Source: Acidimicrobiaceae bacterium RAAP-2
Lineage (GTDB): Bacteria > Actinomycetota > Acidimicrobiia > Acidimicrobiales > RAAP-2
Direction of reading: 5' to 3'
Assembly (NCBI GenBank): GCA_001443545.1
Contig: LMAD01000038.1
Location: forward strand, 1 to 16,431
Length of the DNA stretch: 16,431 nt
Positions 1 to 6,599 of this stretch are shown piece after piece. A program made the translations under genes and the position numbers. Below the pieces are notes generated by a model. That model saw only the letters and a program-made list of their open reading frames with translations. It was not told the DNA's origin and did no database searches. Numbering within the stretch: the stretch's first letter is position 1; every line of letters starts with the position of its first letter.

Positions 1-1
1 G

Positions 2-79
2 AGCGCCATTACAAGTGATGACTCAACGATAAGCCCGCTACGCCTGAATGAAGTGGACCCTCGCCAGATGGGGACCTGA
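2..79 (+). CDS. Possible C-terminal tail of an unidentified protein (partial)
   Basis: The frame starting at base 2 is open from the window edge to a TGA at 77-79 and encodes 25 residues ending in LNEVDPRQMGT. Nothing in this short tail identifies a family, and the open stretch is short enough to arise by chance. It would converge on the PAP2 gene, whose stop lies at 138. The 58 bp between the two stops show no strong hairpin. Confidence 0.22.
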   Translation, partial: SAITSDDSTISPLRLNEVDPRQMGT

Positions 80-137
80 ACAGTAACCAATCCACCACCC
101 AATGACTTTCCCTGATGGGCGACGACCGCGATCTTCG

Positions 138-956
138 TCACGGGTTCGCGCCTTGAGTTGGACTCGCGACCTGACCGTGCTCAGCGTTGAGCACCGAATT
201 TGGCGTCCCCGGGTTGGCTCGGACTACGCGGATGATGAAGACTGCCGACCACAAGGAAGCGATGCCGAGAAGTGCGCCGGCCACGACGTCGGTGACGTAG
301 TGGTCACCGCGGTAGACGCGGGAGAATCCGACCGCTACGGCAAGTAACACGACAATTGTCCACGAGAGAATCCTCAGGCCGCATCGCGACGTCAGAGCGC
401 ACACGATTACCGCGATGCCCCCGTAGAGGGCAATGGTGGCGGCGGTGTGACCCGAAGGGAAACTGTACGTGGACGGCGTGCCGCCAAGGTGGCGAACGTG
501 CGGACGGGGCCGCTTCACGATGGTGTTAGCGACGAAGAACACCGAGAGATCGATTGCCAAGCTCGTCGCGATCAAGAACGACTGGCGTCCGAAGTGCCGA
601 ACGAGAAGAACGAGCGTGAGGACAACTGCGACTCCCGCCACCTCGAAGGTATCGGCCACCAACGTCACGTCACCGGTGAGTCCGTTCCATGGCGGGTGTC
701 CGTGGACACTAAACCAGAGACTCATCTGGTGATCCCATGTCCCGATTGATCCGCGTTCAATCACGTGGGTCACGAAGATTCCTAGACCCACGAATATCAC
801 CGAAAGGGCAACGATGGCCCCGATGAACATGACCTCGTACGCGACCAAGGCGTTCCGATGACCGAGTGACTTTCCCCATCGTTCAGCCACGCCGCCCGGT
901 CGTGGCTCTAGAACGCTGCCTCCTCGTGACGGGCCGTTGGCAGAATCTCTAGTCAC
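138..956 (-). CDS. PAP2-family membrane phosphatase
   Basis: This is a 272-aa membrane protein of the type 2 phosphatidic acid phosphatase (PAP2) superfamily, which dephosphorylates lipid phosphates or pyrophosphates (phosphatidate, undecaprenyl pyrophosphate) at the membrane. The three motifs are in order: RPRP at residues 149-152, PSGH at 167-170 with the catalytic His170, and SRVYRGDH at 212-219 followed by Asp223. About six hydrophobic segments are visible, near residues 41-63, 103-120, 127-145, 171-190, 196-211 and 222-243. The lysine expected seven residues before the last Arg of motif 1 is Asn144; I believe some actinobacterial PAP2 proteins share this, but it was not checked. The start used is a GTG without a clear Shine-Dalgarno sequence, so the soluble first 35 residues may be shorter in reality. 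The exact lipid substrate cannot be told from sequence. Confidence 0.9.
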   Translation of the reverse strand: MTRDSANGPSRGGSVLEPRPGGVAERWGKSLGHRNALVAYEVMFIGAIVALSVIFVGLGIFVTHVIERGSIGTWDHQMSLWFSVHGHPPWNGLTGDVTLVADTFEVAGVAVVLTLVLLVRHFGRQSFLIATSLAIDLSVFFVANTIVKRPRPHVRHLGGTPSTYSFPSGHTAATIALYGGIAVIVCALTSRCGLRILSWTIVVLLAVAVGFSRVYRGDHYVTDVVAGALLGIASLWSAVFIIRVVRANPGTPNSVLNAEHGQVASPTQGANP

Positions 957-1113
957 AGTCAGGTCGATGCGTCTTCAAGTCATCCACTGCCCTCTTCATA
1001 TTCGCGCTGAGCGAAATGAATTCTTGAACTAGGGGCTTTCGCGGTGGAATCATCCTCTGGACGAAGAGCGCGCTCAGCCTGAGACTACACCCGACGACGT
1101 CCCGGCACGACGC

Positions 1114-2715
1114 TCAGAAGCGGTTCTTCATCCGCAGCGCTATGGGACGCCCATCCGGGTCAAAGATCAAGTGATAGGCGATTCGGGCCCACGGGCGAGT
1201 TGCTCGGGGGACAGGGGCGATGGCGTGGGCTCGAATCCGACCCGACGTGCGGACCTCGCGGTCCTCCGAATTCGGCCCGAGGTTGCGTGCGCGCCCGACC
1301 GCTTCCCATAGATCTGTGGAACCGGCCAGCGGCAGAAGGGCGGGATCGTTCGGTGAGCACCCGAGGTGTTCCGCCCAGAGCGCGAGACGCAGGTCGCGAG
1401 CGAATTTGCGACTTCCGTCACCCATACCGGCCGGGTCGAGGGGTTCACGGGCGTCGCGCTCGCTGTCAATCACAGCGCAAGAGAGTTCCGAATCGTGCGT
1501 CCACGAGCGACGGTTGAGGTTGTCCGAACCAACGGTCGCCCACACGTCATCGATCACGCAGACCTTGGCGTGGACGTAAATTGGTGTTCCCGCTTCGTTC
1601 TGGACGTCGTAGACGCCCACCCGCGAACCCCCCGCGGCTTTCACCACCGCCAAAGCTCGGGCCTGGGCGAGGCGACTCGGTGGTCCGGAGAGGCGCCCGT
1701 CCTTGTCCGGAAAGCGCGGGACCACTGCGATGAGCTGGAGCTGCGGCTGTCGGCGCAGTGCATTCGCGAGGATCTCCGCGATCTCCATGGACCAGAAGTA
1801 CTGATCTTCGATGTATATCAGCGAGCGAGCCCGCTGAACCGCCTTGGCGAATGCGCGAGCCACGCTGCGCTCGCCGGATGGAGCGAACGGGTACGGGGGC
1901 CTGCGCGCCGGGTACGTGCGCAGCACCTGAACGGCGTGGCCACCCGGGGCGGGCGGATCGGGCAGCGCGTCGGGCAGCGGACCTGCGATGCGGTCTCTCG
2001 ACAGGACCCGCGATGTCCACGACCGCGCCAGACCCGCGTGGTTCAGTGGTGTGGGGTCCTCCCATCTCTCACGAAACGTCAGGTCGAGATCGCTGATTGC
2101 CGGGCCCCGCACAGCGAGTTGGACGTCGTGCCAAGGCGGACGCGGACCGTAGCGTTCGTCCAGAATGATTGCCTGGTCATTCCCGCGGTGAACGCCGTCG
2201 TCACGACGACCGTGACAGAGATCGATACCCCCGATGAACGCGACATCGCACTCGGGCGACGAAGGGTGGCGCAGCAATACCGCCTTTTGGTGATGCGACC
2301 CACCGCGGCGAACCCGCTCGTCGAGTAGGACCTGTCCGCCCGCCTCGGTGACTTCCGAAGCGAATCGTCGGTTCTGCTTTGCGCTGAAGGCGAAGCGGTC
2401 ACTGTGAGATCGCCAGAGCAGTCCACGCACGTCTACTCCTCGGCGGCAAGTCTCAACTACGAGCGATCTCACCGTCGGCCCGCTCTCGCTCAGACGTTCG
2501 TCCCCGTCACTTCGCCAGTCAGTGAACCGCACCTGATCGCCGCGCCTCAGGGCCAGGAATCCTTCCAGAAGTTGCGAGAAATATGCTTCGCCATCGATGA
2601 GGAAGGACACGTCGTTGCCCTCGGTCCATGCGTTTCTCGACGACTCACTTGCATCGATTCTGCTGTGCGAGTTCTCCCTCTCCTCGAGGGTCAGAAACCA
2701 GTCGTCCAAGCACAT
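1114..2715 (-). CDS. Phospholipase D / cardiolipin synthase-like protein with two HKD domains
   Basis: This 533-aa protein belongs to the phospholipase D superfamily, whose members cleave or exchange phosphodiester head groups through two HxKx4D half-sites. The first site is SHHQK (His142, Lys144); the usual Asp position is Arg149, and a conserved-looking DVAFIGGIDLCHGRRDD segment follows at 157-173. The second site is complete: VHAKVCVID at 381-389, with GSDNLNRRSW after it. The combination resembles actinobacterial PLD proteins annotated as cardiolipin synthase or phospholipase. No signal peptide or membrane anchor is visible, so a cytosolic or peripheral location is likely. The ATG at 2715 has no Shine-Dalgarno sequence; a TACGGT box 8 nt upstream could be a -10 element for a nearly leaderless mRNA. 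A GTG at residue 36, just before the conserved SFLIDGEAYF, is an alternative start. Synthase and hydrolase roles cannot be separated here. Confidence 0.9.
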   Translation of the reverse strand: MCLDDWFLTLEERENSHSRIDASESSRNAWTEGNDVSFLIDGEAYFSQLLEGFLALRRGDQVRFTDWRSDGDERLSESGPTVRSLVVETCRRGVDVRGLLWRSHSDRFAFSAKQNRRFASEVTEAGGQVLLDERVRRGGSHHQKAVLLRHPSSPECDVAFIGGIDLCHGRRDDGVHRGNDQAIILDERYGPRPPWHDVQLAVRGPAISDLDLTFRERWEDPTPLNHAGLARSWTSRVLSRDRIAGPLPDALPDPPAPGGHAVQVLRTYPARRPPYPFAPSGERSVARAFAKAVQRARSLIYIEDQYFWSMEIAEILANALRRQPQLQLIAVVPRFPDKDGRLSGPPSRLAQARALAVVKAAGGSRVGVYDVQNEAGTPIYVHAKVCVIDDVWATVGSDNLNRRSWTHDSELSCAVIDSERDAREPLDPAGMGDGSRKFARDLRLALWAEHLGCSPNDPALLPLAGSTDLWEAVGRARNLGPNSEDREVRTSGRIRAHAIAPVPRATRPWARIAYHLIFDPDGRPIALRMKNRF

Positions 2716-3337
2716 GTACCGCTACCGTACATCCAAACCTCCATGAAGATTGCCGCCGGGCCGATGCCCTGGGGCGAGAACCCCCAACCACCGTCCATTG
2801 GCCGGGCTCGAATTGATCAATCCCACAGAACAGTTTCGGAGGCGGTCATTGCGATTTTCCTACGCGTTGCTGCCACCTGTCGCAAAGGACAAGAAACTGG
2901 AATTCAAGTTGCCCCTTTTCTGAAGGGTCGACAGTGCAGATCCGGAGGTTCTCGTCACACGGAACTACGTAACAGAACTCTTCGCGGCTTCGCCTCATTG
3001 AAATCTCCTTCAACGAATGCGACGTAAGCGAGAATTACTAAGGGTTTGCGCGCTTCGCAAACGCAGACGGGCGTTACGTTCAAATCGGCATTACCCAACC
3101 TTCGACCGGCGGCCGCAGTGAAGATTGGTAGTGATCTCTCCTGACTTTCGTTACCAGCGCACCATGATTTCAATTGGTAATGGTCCGCCACGGGTCGCAT
3201 CCCCTAACTTGAGTCATCCTTCGGCCCCTCTAGTCACGCGCGTCGGCTCGATGTGTATTGTGGAGTTAGCGGCAAGCCCAGACCTCGCATCTGCCGTCCC
3301 GGACCGTTGGCCCGGGATCGAGCGAGGAGAAACAATC
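2716..3337. other. Long intergenic region without a convincing gene
   Basis: About 620 bp with visibly lower GC than its surroundings and no frame that reads like protein. It contains a perfect 7-bp hairpin (3044-3062) and an ATTGGTA word at 3124-3130 and again at 3173-3179, with TTACCA in inverted orientation at 3151-3156. The region separates the divergently transcribed PLD gene and the small-gene pair at 3338-3606, so it must hold promoters for both. I could not assign convincing -35/-10 pairs. Confidence 0.5.
3044..3062. repeat. Perfect 7-bp hairpin in the long intergenic region
   Basis: GTTTGCG and CGCAAAC are perfect inverted copies separated by 5 nt (CGCTT). There is no T-run on either side, so a classical intrinsic terminator is unlikely. 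It may be an operator or an RNA hairpin. Confidence 0.4.
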
Positions 3338-3454
3338 ATGGGAATACCTCGAACTAGAGGCAGTGCAATCGCACCATCCACAGAAATAATTCTCAATCTG
3401 CTGTCGAAGCGCGTGACGCCCACCGACAGTCCCGACAAGTGCGGTGGACGATGA
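3338..3454 (+). CDS. Small hypothetical protein, 38 aa, coupled to the DUF6131-like gene
   Basis: An ATG preceded by a strong Shine-Dalgarno sequence (GAGGAGA at 3324-3330, 7 nt spacing) opens a 38-codon frame encoding a mostly polar, basic peptide that begins MGIPRTRG and ends DKCGGR. I recognise no family. Its TGA (3452-3454) overlaps the ATG of the next gene as ATGA, the usual arrangement for translational coupling. The next gene has no good ribosome-binding site of its own, so this frame may work as a translated leader for it rather than encode a stable product. The good ribosome-binding site and the exact overlap are the evidence; length and composition alone would not support it. Confidence 0.5.
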   Translation: MGIPRTRGSAIAPSTEIILNLLSKRVTPTDSPDKCGGR

Positions 3455-3606
3455 TTATCTTCGGACTGATTCTTCTCTTGATTGGGTTTCTCGCCGGTAT
3501 CCAAGTCCTATGGACAATTGGCGTCGTCGTGCTGGTGATCGGACTCGCTCTCTGGATCCTCGGATCACTGGGGCATGCGGTTGGTGGCAGACGTCACTAC
3601 TTCTAG
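3451..3606 (+). CDS. DUF6131-like small membrane protein, 51 aa
   Basis: The frame encodes a 51-residue, very hydrophobic peptide beginning MIIFGLILLLIGFLAGIQVL, with two closely spaced membrane segments (about residues 2-20 and 22-41) and a polar basic tail ending GGRRHYF. Length, pattern and the GGRRHYF-type ending match the DUF6131 family that I know from mycobacteria and other actinobacteria; its function is unknown. The ATG overlaps the stop of the upstream 38-aa frame (ATGA), suggesting coupled translation. Only 20 bp separate its stop from the left end of the IS30 element, so the insertion lies immediately behind this gene. Confidence 0.8.
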   Translation: MIIFGLILLLIGFLAGIQVLWTIGVVVLVIGLALWILGSLGHAVGGRRHYF

Positions 3607-3624
3607 AACAATATTTGTCGTTAC

Positions 3625-3626
3625 CT
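3625..3626. repeat. Left copy of 2-bp target duplication (CT) of the IS30 element
   Basis: CT directly precedes the left inverted repeat, and CT at 4717-4718 directly follows the right one. IS30-family elements usually make 2-3 bp duplications. A 2-bp match can occur by chance, so this only supports the boundary call. Confidence 0.45.
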
Positions 3627-3643
3627 GGCGAGTTCCAACGGTC
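3627..3643 (+). repeat. Left terminal inverted repeat of the IS30 element
   Basis: It reads GGCGAGTTC-CAA-CGGTC and matches the reverse complement of 4700-4716 at 15 of 17 positions, with mismatches at positions 10 and 12. Beyond position 17 the two ends share CAACG if a gap of a few bases is allowed. Confidence 0.75.
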
Positions 3644-3654
3644 GCTGCAACGGA

Positions 3655-3671
3655 CCGACCATGATGGTCGG
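3655..3671. repeat. Near-perfect palindrome between the IS left end and the transposase start
   Basis: CCGACCAT and ATGGTCGG form an 8-bp inverted repeat around a single central G. It lies between the left inverted repeat and the transposase ribosome-binding site. Such structures in insertion sequences often reduce read-through expression of the transposase from outside promoters, or serve as an operator; which applies here is unknown. Confidence 0.5.
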
Positions 3672-3706
3672 GTCACCCCGAACAGCGAACCGTTGGAGAA
3701 CACATC

Positions 3707-4701
3707 ATGGCAAGTGCGGCCCTCACCGCGCACGAACGCGAGGAGATTCGCGTCGGCATTGAGAATCAAGAGTCGGCGAGCGCGATTGCCCGCCGCCTAG
3801 GTCGGGTCACCTCGACCATCACCCGCGAAGTGAAGCGCAACGGCGGGCGCAAACGCTACAGCGCGACCAGAGCCGAAGGCCAAGCGCTCAAGCAGCGACG
3901 ACGTCCCAAACGCTGCGTCCTTCAGCGCAACGAGGGGCTCGCGGTTCACGTGATGGGACGCCTGCACGCCAAGGACTCGCCCACGACCATCGCCAAGGAG
4001 CTGGAACGGGCGGGCGGGCGGACTCGATGGCGACACCGTCTCGCCTGAGACCATCTACCAGGCGATCTACGCCAACGGAACCAGGGGACTGCCGAGTGGG
4101 CTCGGGCGTCCCCTGCACCGGAAGCGCTCGCGGCGTCGACGTCGGCGCGCCAAGGGAGATCCGGGCCAAAAGGCCAGCGTTCTCGGGACGTTCACCCCGA
4201 TCCACTCGCGACCCAAGAGCGCCGAGGGCCGTCGCGAGGTCGGCCACTTCGAGGGCGACCTCATCATCGGGGAGAGGAACAAGTCGACGATCCTCACCCT
4301 CGTCGACCGCGCGAGCCGCTTCAACTTGATCGGCGACCTGCCCGGCGGTCACGACGCGGAGAGCGTCCTCGCCTGTGCGGTGGAGCTACTCGAGCGCGTT
4401 CCAGAAGCATTACGACGAACCTTGACGTGGGATCAAGGCACCGAGATGGCGCGACACAGTGAGCTCGCCGCGCTCGTTGACATCGACGTCTACTTCGCCG
4501 ATAAGCACAGCCCTTGGCAACGCCGCCCACGAGAATTTCAATGGGCTCCTGCGACGCTACGTCGGCAAGGGCACCAATCTGTCCATCTACTCACCCGAGG
4601 ATCTCGACGCAATCAGTCACCGCATCAACACGATGCCGAGACGGATCTTCCAATGGGGGTCAGCTGCTGATCGCTACACTGCTGCTGTCGTTGCGACATG
4701 A
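3707..4701 (+). pseudogene. IS30-family transposase, interrupted by two frameshifts
   Basis: The ATG at 3707 follows a GGAGAA ribosome-binding site. The first frame (to about 4018) encodes the IS30 N-terminal helix-turn-helix region, with REEIRVGIE and a second HTH around ITREVKRNGG. The reading then moves to another frame at about 4019, inside a G-rich stretch, and continues as DTVSPETIYQAIY through GHFEGDLIIG (first catalytic Asp, codon 4257-4259) and TWDQGTEM (second Asp, 4431-4433) to HSPWQR. A second shift at 4524-4527 leads into HENFNGLLRRY, with the catalytic Glu at 4531-4533, and on to the TGA at 4699-4701. All DDE residues survive. Restoring two missing bases at the second shift gives 33 residues between the second Asp and the Glu, the spacing typical of IS30. 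Repaired length is about 330 aa, normal for the family. The stop codon lies inside the right inverted repeat. Confidence 0.9.
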
Positions 4702-4716
4702 CCGCTTGAACTCGCC
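4700..4716 (-). repeat. Right terminal inverted repeat of the IS30 element
   Basis: Read on the minus strand it starts GGCGAGTTC and matches the left repeat at 15 of 17 positions. It overlaps the last bases of the transposase frame. The CT at 4717-4718 may be the right copy of the target duplication. Confidence 0.75.
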
Positions 4717-4891
4717 CTGCATCGAATCTAATTGACGTATAAGCGAGTTCTTCATCGCCTCGTCCAAGAGCGTTCGAGTCCAACACGCTCGCTCAGGTGG
4801 GGCTGAATCGTCACGAACAAAGGTGTTCGAAGGTGTCGTTCTCGTGGCCACCCTATATTGGGGATGAATTCGTCGTCCAGATTGGCGAACC

Positions 4892-4904
4892 CCTTGTTAC
4901 AAGG
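4892..4904 (-). terminator. Weak hairpin just downstream of the tRNA
   Basis: CCTTG-TTA-CAAGG is a perfect 5-bp stem with a 3-nt loop, 7 nt beyond the CCA end of the tRNA on the transcribed strand. It has no T-run, so it may be a processing or termination signal or simply chance. Confidence 0.25.
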
Positions 4905-4911
4905 CTCTTAG

Positions 4912-4988
4912 TGGTGGGCCGTACAGGACTTGAACCTGTGACCCCTTGCGTGTCATGCAAGTGCGCTACCAGACTGCGCCAACGGCCC
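4912..4988 (-). tRNA. tRNA-Val (anticodon GAC), CCA encoded
   Basis: Read on the minus strand, the sequence folds into a full cloverleaf. The 7-bp acceptor stem is GGGCCGT/ACGGCCC; the D arm is GCGC-AGTCTGGTA-GCGC; the anticodon arm is CTTGC-ATGACAC-GCAAG with anticodon GAC (bases 4952-4954 on the plus strand); the T arm is ACAGG-TTCAAGT-CCTGT. Discriminator A and an encoded CCA end at 4912. It decodes GUC and GUU valine codons. It lies 51 bp downstream of the exonuclease gene on the same strand, so it may be co-transcribed or have its own promoter in that gap. Confidence 0.95.
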
Positions 4989-5039
4989 TAGGCGTGCAAC
5001 CCTATCACCTCCCGCGCTCTGATCAGACACTGCTGACGA

Positions 5040-5666
5040 TCACGCAGGTGGCAGAATCCGCAACTCGCGCTGGCCGGCGTTATTGTGCACGATTTGCTCA
5101 AGGAGTACTTCAACCGCAGCACGCGCGTCGCCCACTGCATCATGACCGCCAGGCACGACACCGTAGTGAGCACAGAGGTGGCCCAGCGACCGTCGTGGTC
5201 GGAATCCTCGGTCCGGCTCAATTGCTAAGTCGTGCTCAATGACGTCGATTATCCGTAACTCATTCAACGCGAATTGGGCAGTCGCTTCAGCGAGCACGTC
5301 GTTCGCCGTCCAACGCAACATCGCGAGGTCAAAGCGCTGCACGTTGGCCCCGACGATGAAGGCCCCCTCTTCGTGGAATCGCTGCAGGGTCGTCACGGCC
5401 CGCCACGCCCCGTCCGTTACGTTGAGGACGTCATGGGTAGCTCGTTTCGCGTTGAGGTCGTCGACGTCGAGACCGTGAACACGTCGAGCACCTTCGCTGA
5501 TCGGACGGTCCGGAACCACGAAATACTCTTCGGTTGTGATGAGCTCTCCGTATCGAAAGACGCAGAAACCATACGAAATTGCCCGCTCGGTACGCACGTC
5601 AAGTCCCGTTGTCTCGGTATCAAAGCCAACGAGCAGCTCCGGGGTCCGGCTTATCGTTTGCGCCAC
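5040..5666 (-). CDS. DEDDh-family 3'-5' exonuclease (DNA polymerase III epsilon-like)
   Basis: This 208-aa protein is a stand-alone RNase T/DnaQ-type exonuclease that would remove nucleotides from 3' ends using two metal ions. Exo I is FDTETTGLD (Asp16, Glu18), Exo II is NVQRFDLAML (Asp113), and Exo III is HDAVGDARAAVEVL (His175, Asp180), so the full DEDDh set is present. RRSLGHLCAHYGV before Exo III is typical of epsilon-like proteins. There is no polymerase, helicase or UvrC-like domain, so it is most likely a small DnaQ-like nuclease in DNA repair or RNA end trimming, not the replicative proofreading subunit itself. The start is a GTG with only a poor GAGAG upstream. The gene precedes tRNA-Val on the same strand; a role in tRNA 3' trimming is possible but speculative. 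Confidence 0.93.
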   Translation of the reverse strand: MAQTISRTPELLVGFDTETTGLDVRTERAISYGFCVFRYGELITTEEYFVVPDRPISEGARRVHGLDVDDLNAKRATHDVLNVTDGAWRAVTTLQRFHEEGAFIVGANVQRFDLAMLRWTANDVLAEATAQFALNELRIIDVIEHDLAIEPDRGFRPRRSLGHLCAHYGVVPGGHDAVGDARAAVEVLLEQIVHNNAGQRELRILPPA

Positions 5667-5784
5667 GACACCACTCTCGCCGCCCCCTGTGACCTCTGAG
5701 CCATGCCGGCCACGTTAATCGACCGTGTTCTTCACCATCCCGGTTCGAGTTGCGTCGACGCGAGCGATGGTGGAGAGTAGCTCC

Positions 5785-6582
5785 ATGGAGACTTCCGTCG
5801 TACTCGTCACTGGTGCATCGGCGGGCATCGGTCGAGCCAGTGCCGACCTTTTGGCCAGCCGGGGGTGGCGAGTCGTCGGCGCGAGTCGGCGCGCCACCGG
5901 GGGAACGGGATGGGAAGGCCTTCGCATGGACGTCGATGATGATGACTCCGTGCGCCAGGGCGTCGAGTCCGCCATCGGGCGCTTTGGACGCCTCGACGCC
6001 GTCGTTGCAGCCGCGGGATTTGGCGTCGCCGGTCCCGTCGAGCACACCACCATGGACGACGCCCGGGCCCAGTTCGAGACGAACTTCTTCGGGGTCACGC
6101 GAGTCGTGCAGGCCTCCCTCTCGCACCTACGAGAGAGCGCAGGGCGAATCGTTATCATCGGCTCCATCGGAGGCACGTTGGGGTTGCCGTTCCAAGCGTT
6201 TTACAGCGCCAGCAAATTCGCGTTGGAGGGCTACGCCGAAGCACTCGGGTACGAAGTCGGTCCCTTCGGTGTCGAAGTGACGGTCGTGGAGCCTGGCAAC
6301 ATTCGAACTGAGTTCACGGCGCAGCGCCACTTCGTCGAGTCACCCGAATCGAATCCGTACGCCGCGGCGACGGCGAAGGCCATGGGAACAATGGAGCGAG
6401 ATGAACAACACGGCGCCCCGCCCTCGACGGTCGCTGAAACAGTCGCCCGCGTACTCGAAGCGGACCACCCGCCTCGCCGCATCTCCGTCGGAAAACTTGA
6501 CGAGCGCGTCGGCGTCGTGGCGAAACGACTGCTCCCCTATCGCCTCTTCGAACGCGCTGCGAGGGGTAGCCTCGGCCTGTAG
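5785..6582 (+). CDS. SDR-family NAD(P)-dependent oxidoreductase
   Basis: This is a classical short-chain dehydrogenase/reductase of 265 aa with a Rossmann fold. The dinucleotide-binding motif TGASAGIG is at residues 9-16, the structural AAAG (normally NNAG) is at 75-78, Asn100 follows, and the catalytic Ser127, Tyr140 and Lys144 (YSASK) are in place. PGNIRTEF at 170-177 matches the PG motif after the active site. The ATG at 5785 was chosen over upstream in-frame starts because GGAGAG lies 7 nt before it and the Rossmann motif then starts at the usual distance. Its stop is 17 bp before the permease gene on the same strand, so the two are probably co-transcribed. Substrate cannot be predicted; the C-terminal 60 residues resemble SDRs annotated as oxidoreductases acting on lipids or alcohols, which is weak evidence. 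Confidence 0.92.
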   Translation: METSVVLVTGASAGIGRASADLLASRGWRVVGASRRATGGTGWEGLRMDVDDDDSVRQGVESAIGRFGRLDAVVAAAGFGVAGPVEHTTMDDARAQFETNFFGVTRVVQASLSHLRESAGRIVIIGSIGGTLGLPFQAFYSASKFALEGYAEALGYEVGPFGVEVTVVEPGNIRTEFTAQRHFVESPESNPYAAATAKAMGTMERDEQHGAPPSTVAETVARVLEADHPPRRISVGKLDERVGVVAKRLLPYRLFERAARGSLGL

Positions 6583-6599
6583 CTACACCGGGGGTTTCA

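Larger units (their letters stand above)
3627..4716 (+). mobile_element. IS30-family insertion sequence, complete but with a decayed transposase
   Basis: A 1090-bp element, within the usual size for IS30 elements. It is bounded by imperfect inverted repeats that both begin GGCGAGTTC, matching at 15 of the first 17 positions (3627-3643 and 4700-4716), with possible CT duplications outside. It carries a single transposase gene that is frameshifted twice, so it cannot transpose by itself unless the shifts are bypassed. It sits 20 bp downstream of the DUF6131-like gene and 195 bp from the 3' end of a tRNA-Val gene. Confidence 0.85.

Noticed and set aside
1006..1078. 8-bp inverted repeat GCTGAGCG / CGCTCAGC between the PAP2 and PLD genes
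   Set aside because: The 57-nt spacing makes a terminator or operator unlikely, and a match of this length can occur by chance.
1366..2328. Long plus-strand open frame (320 codons)
   Set aside because: It is antisense to the PLD-like gene, which has clear HKD motifs; the plus-strand translation has no recognisable domain and arises from the codon bias of the real gene.
2404..3027. Plus-strand open frame running from the PLD gene into the intergenic region
   Set aside because: Half of it is antisense to the PLD gene, the remainder has no ribosome-binding site, and the product is rich in Arg/Ser/Thr without domain-like pattern.
4768..4795. T-arm-like sequence GTTCGAGTCC near the tRNA-Val gene, possibly a second tRNA or att copy
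   Set aside because: The flanking bases do not pair as a T stem and no acceptor, D or anticodon arms can be drawn; no longer match to tRNA-Val is present.
4660..4851. Minus-strand 63-codon frame crossing the right end of the IS element
   Set aside because: It includes IS sequence; joining the flanks across the IS gives no recognisable protein, so an interrupted gene is not supported.
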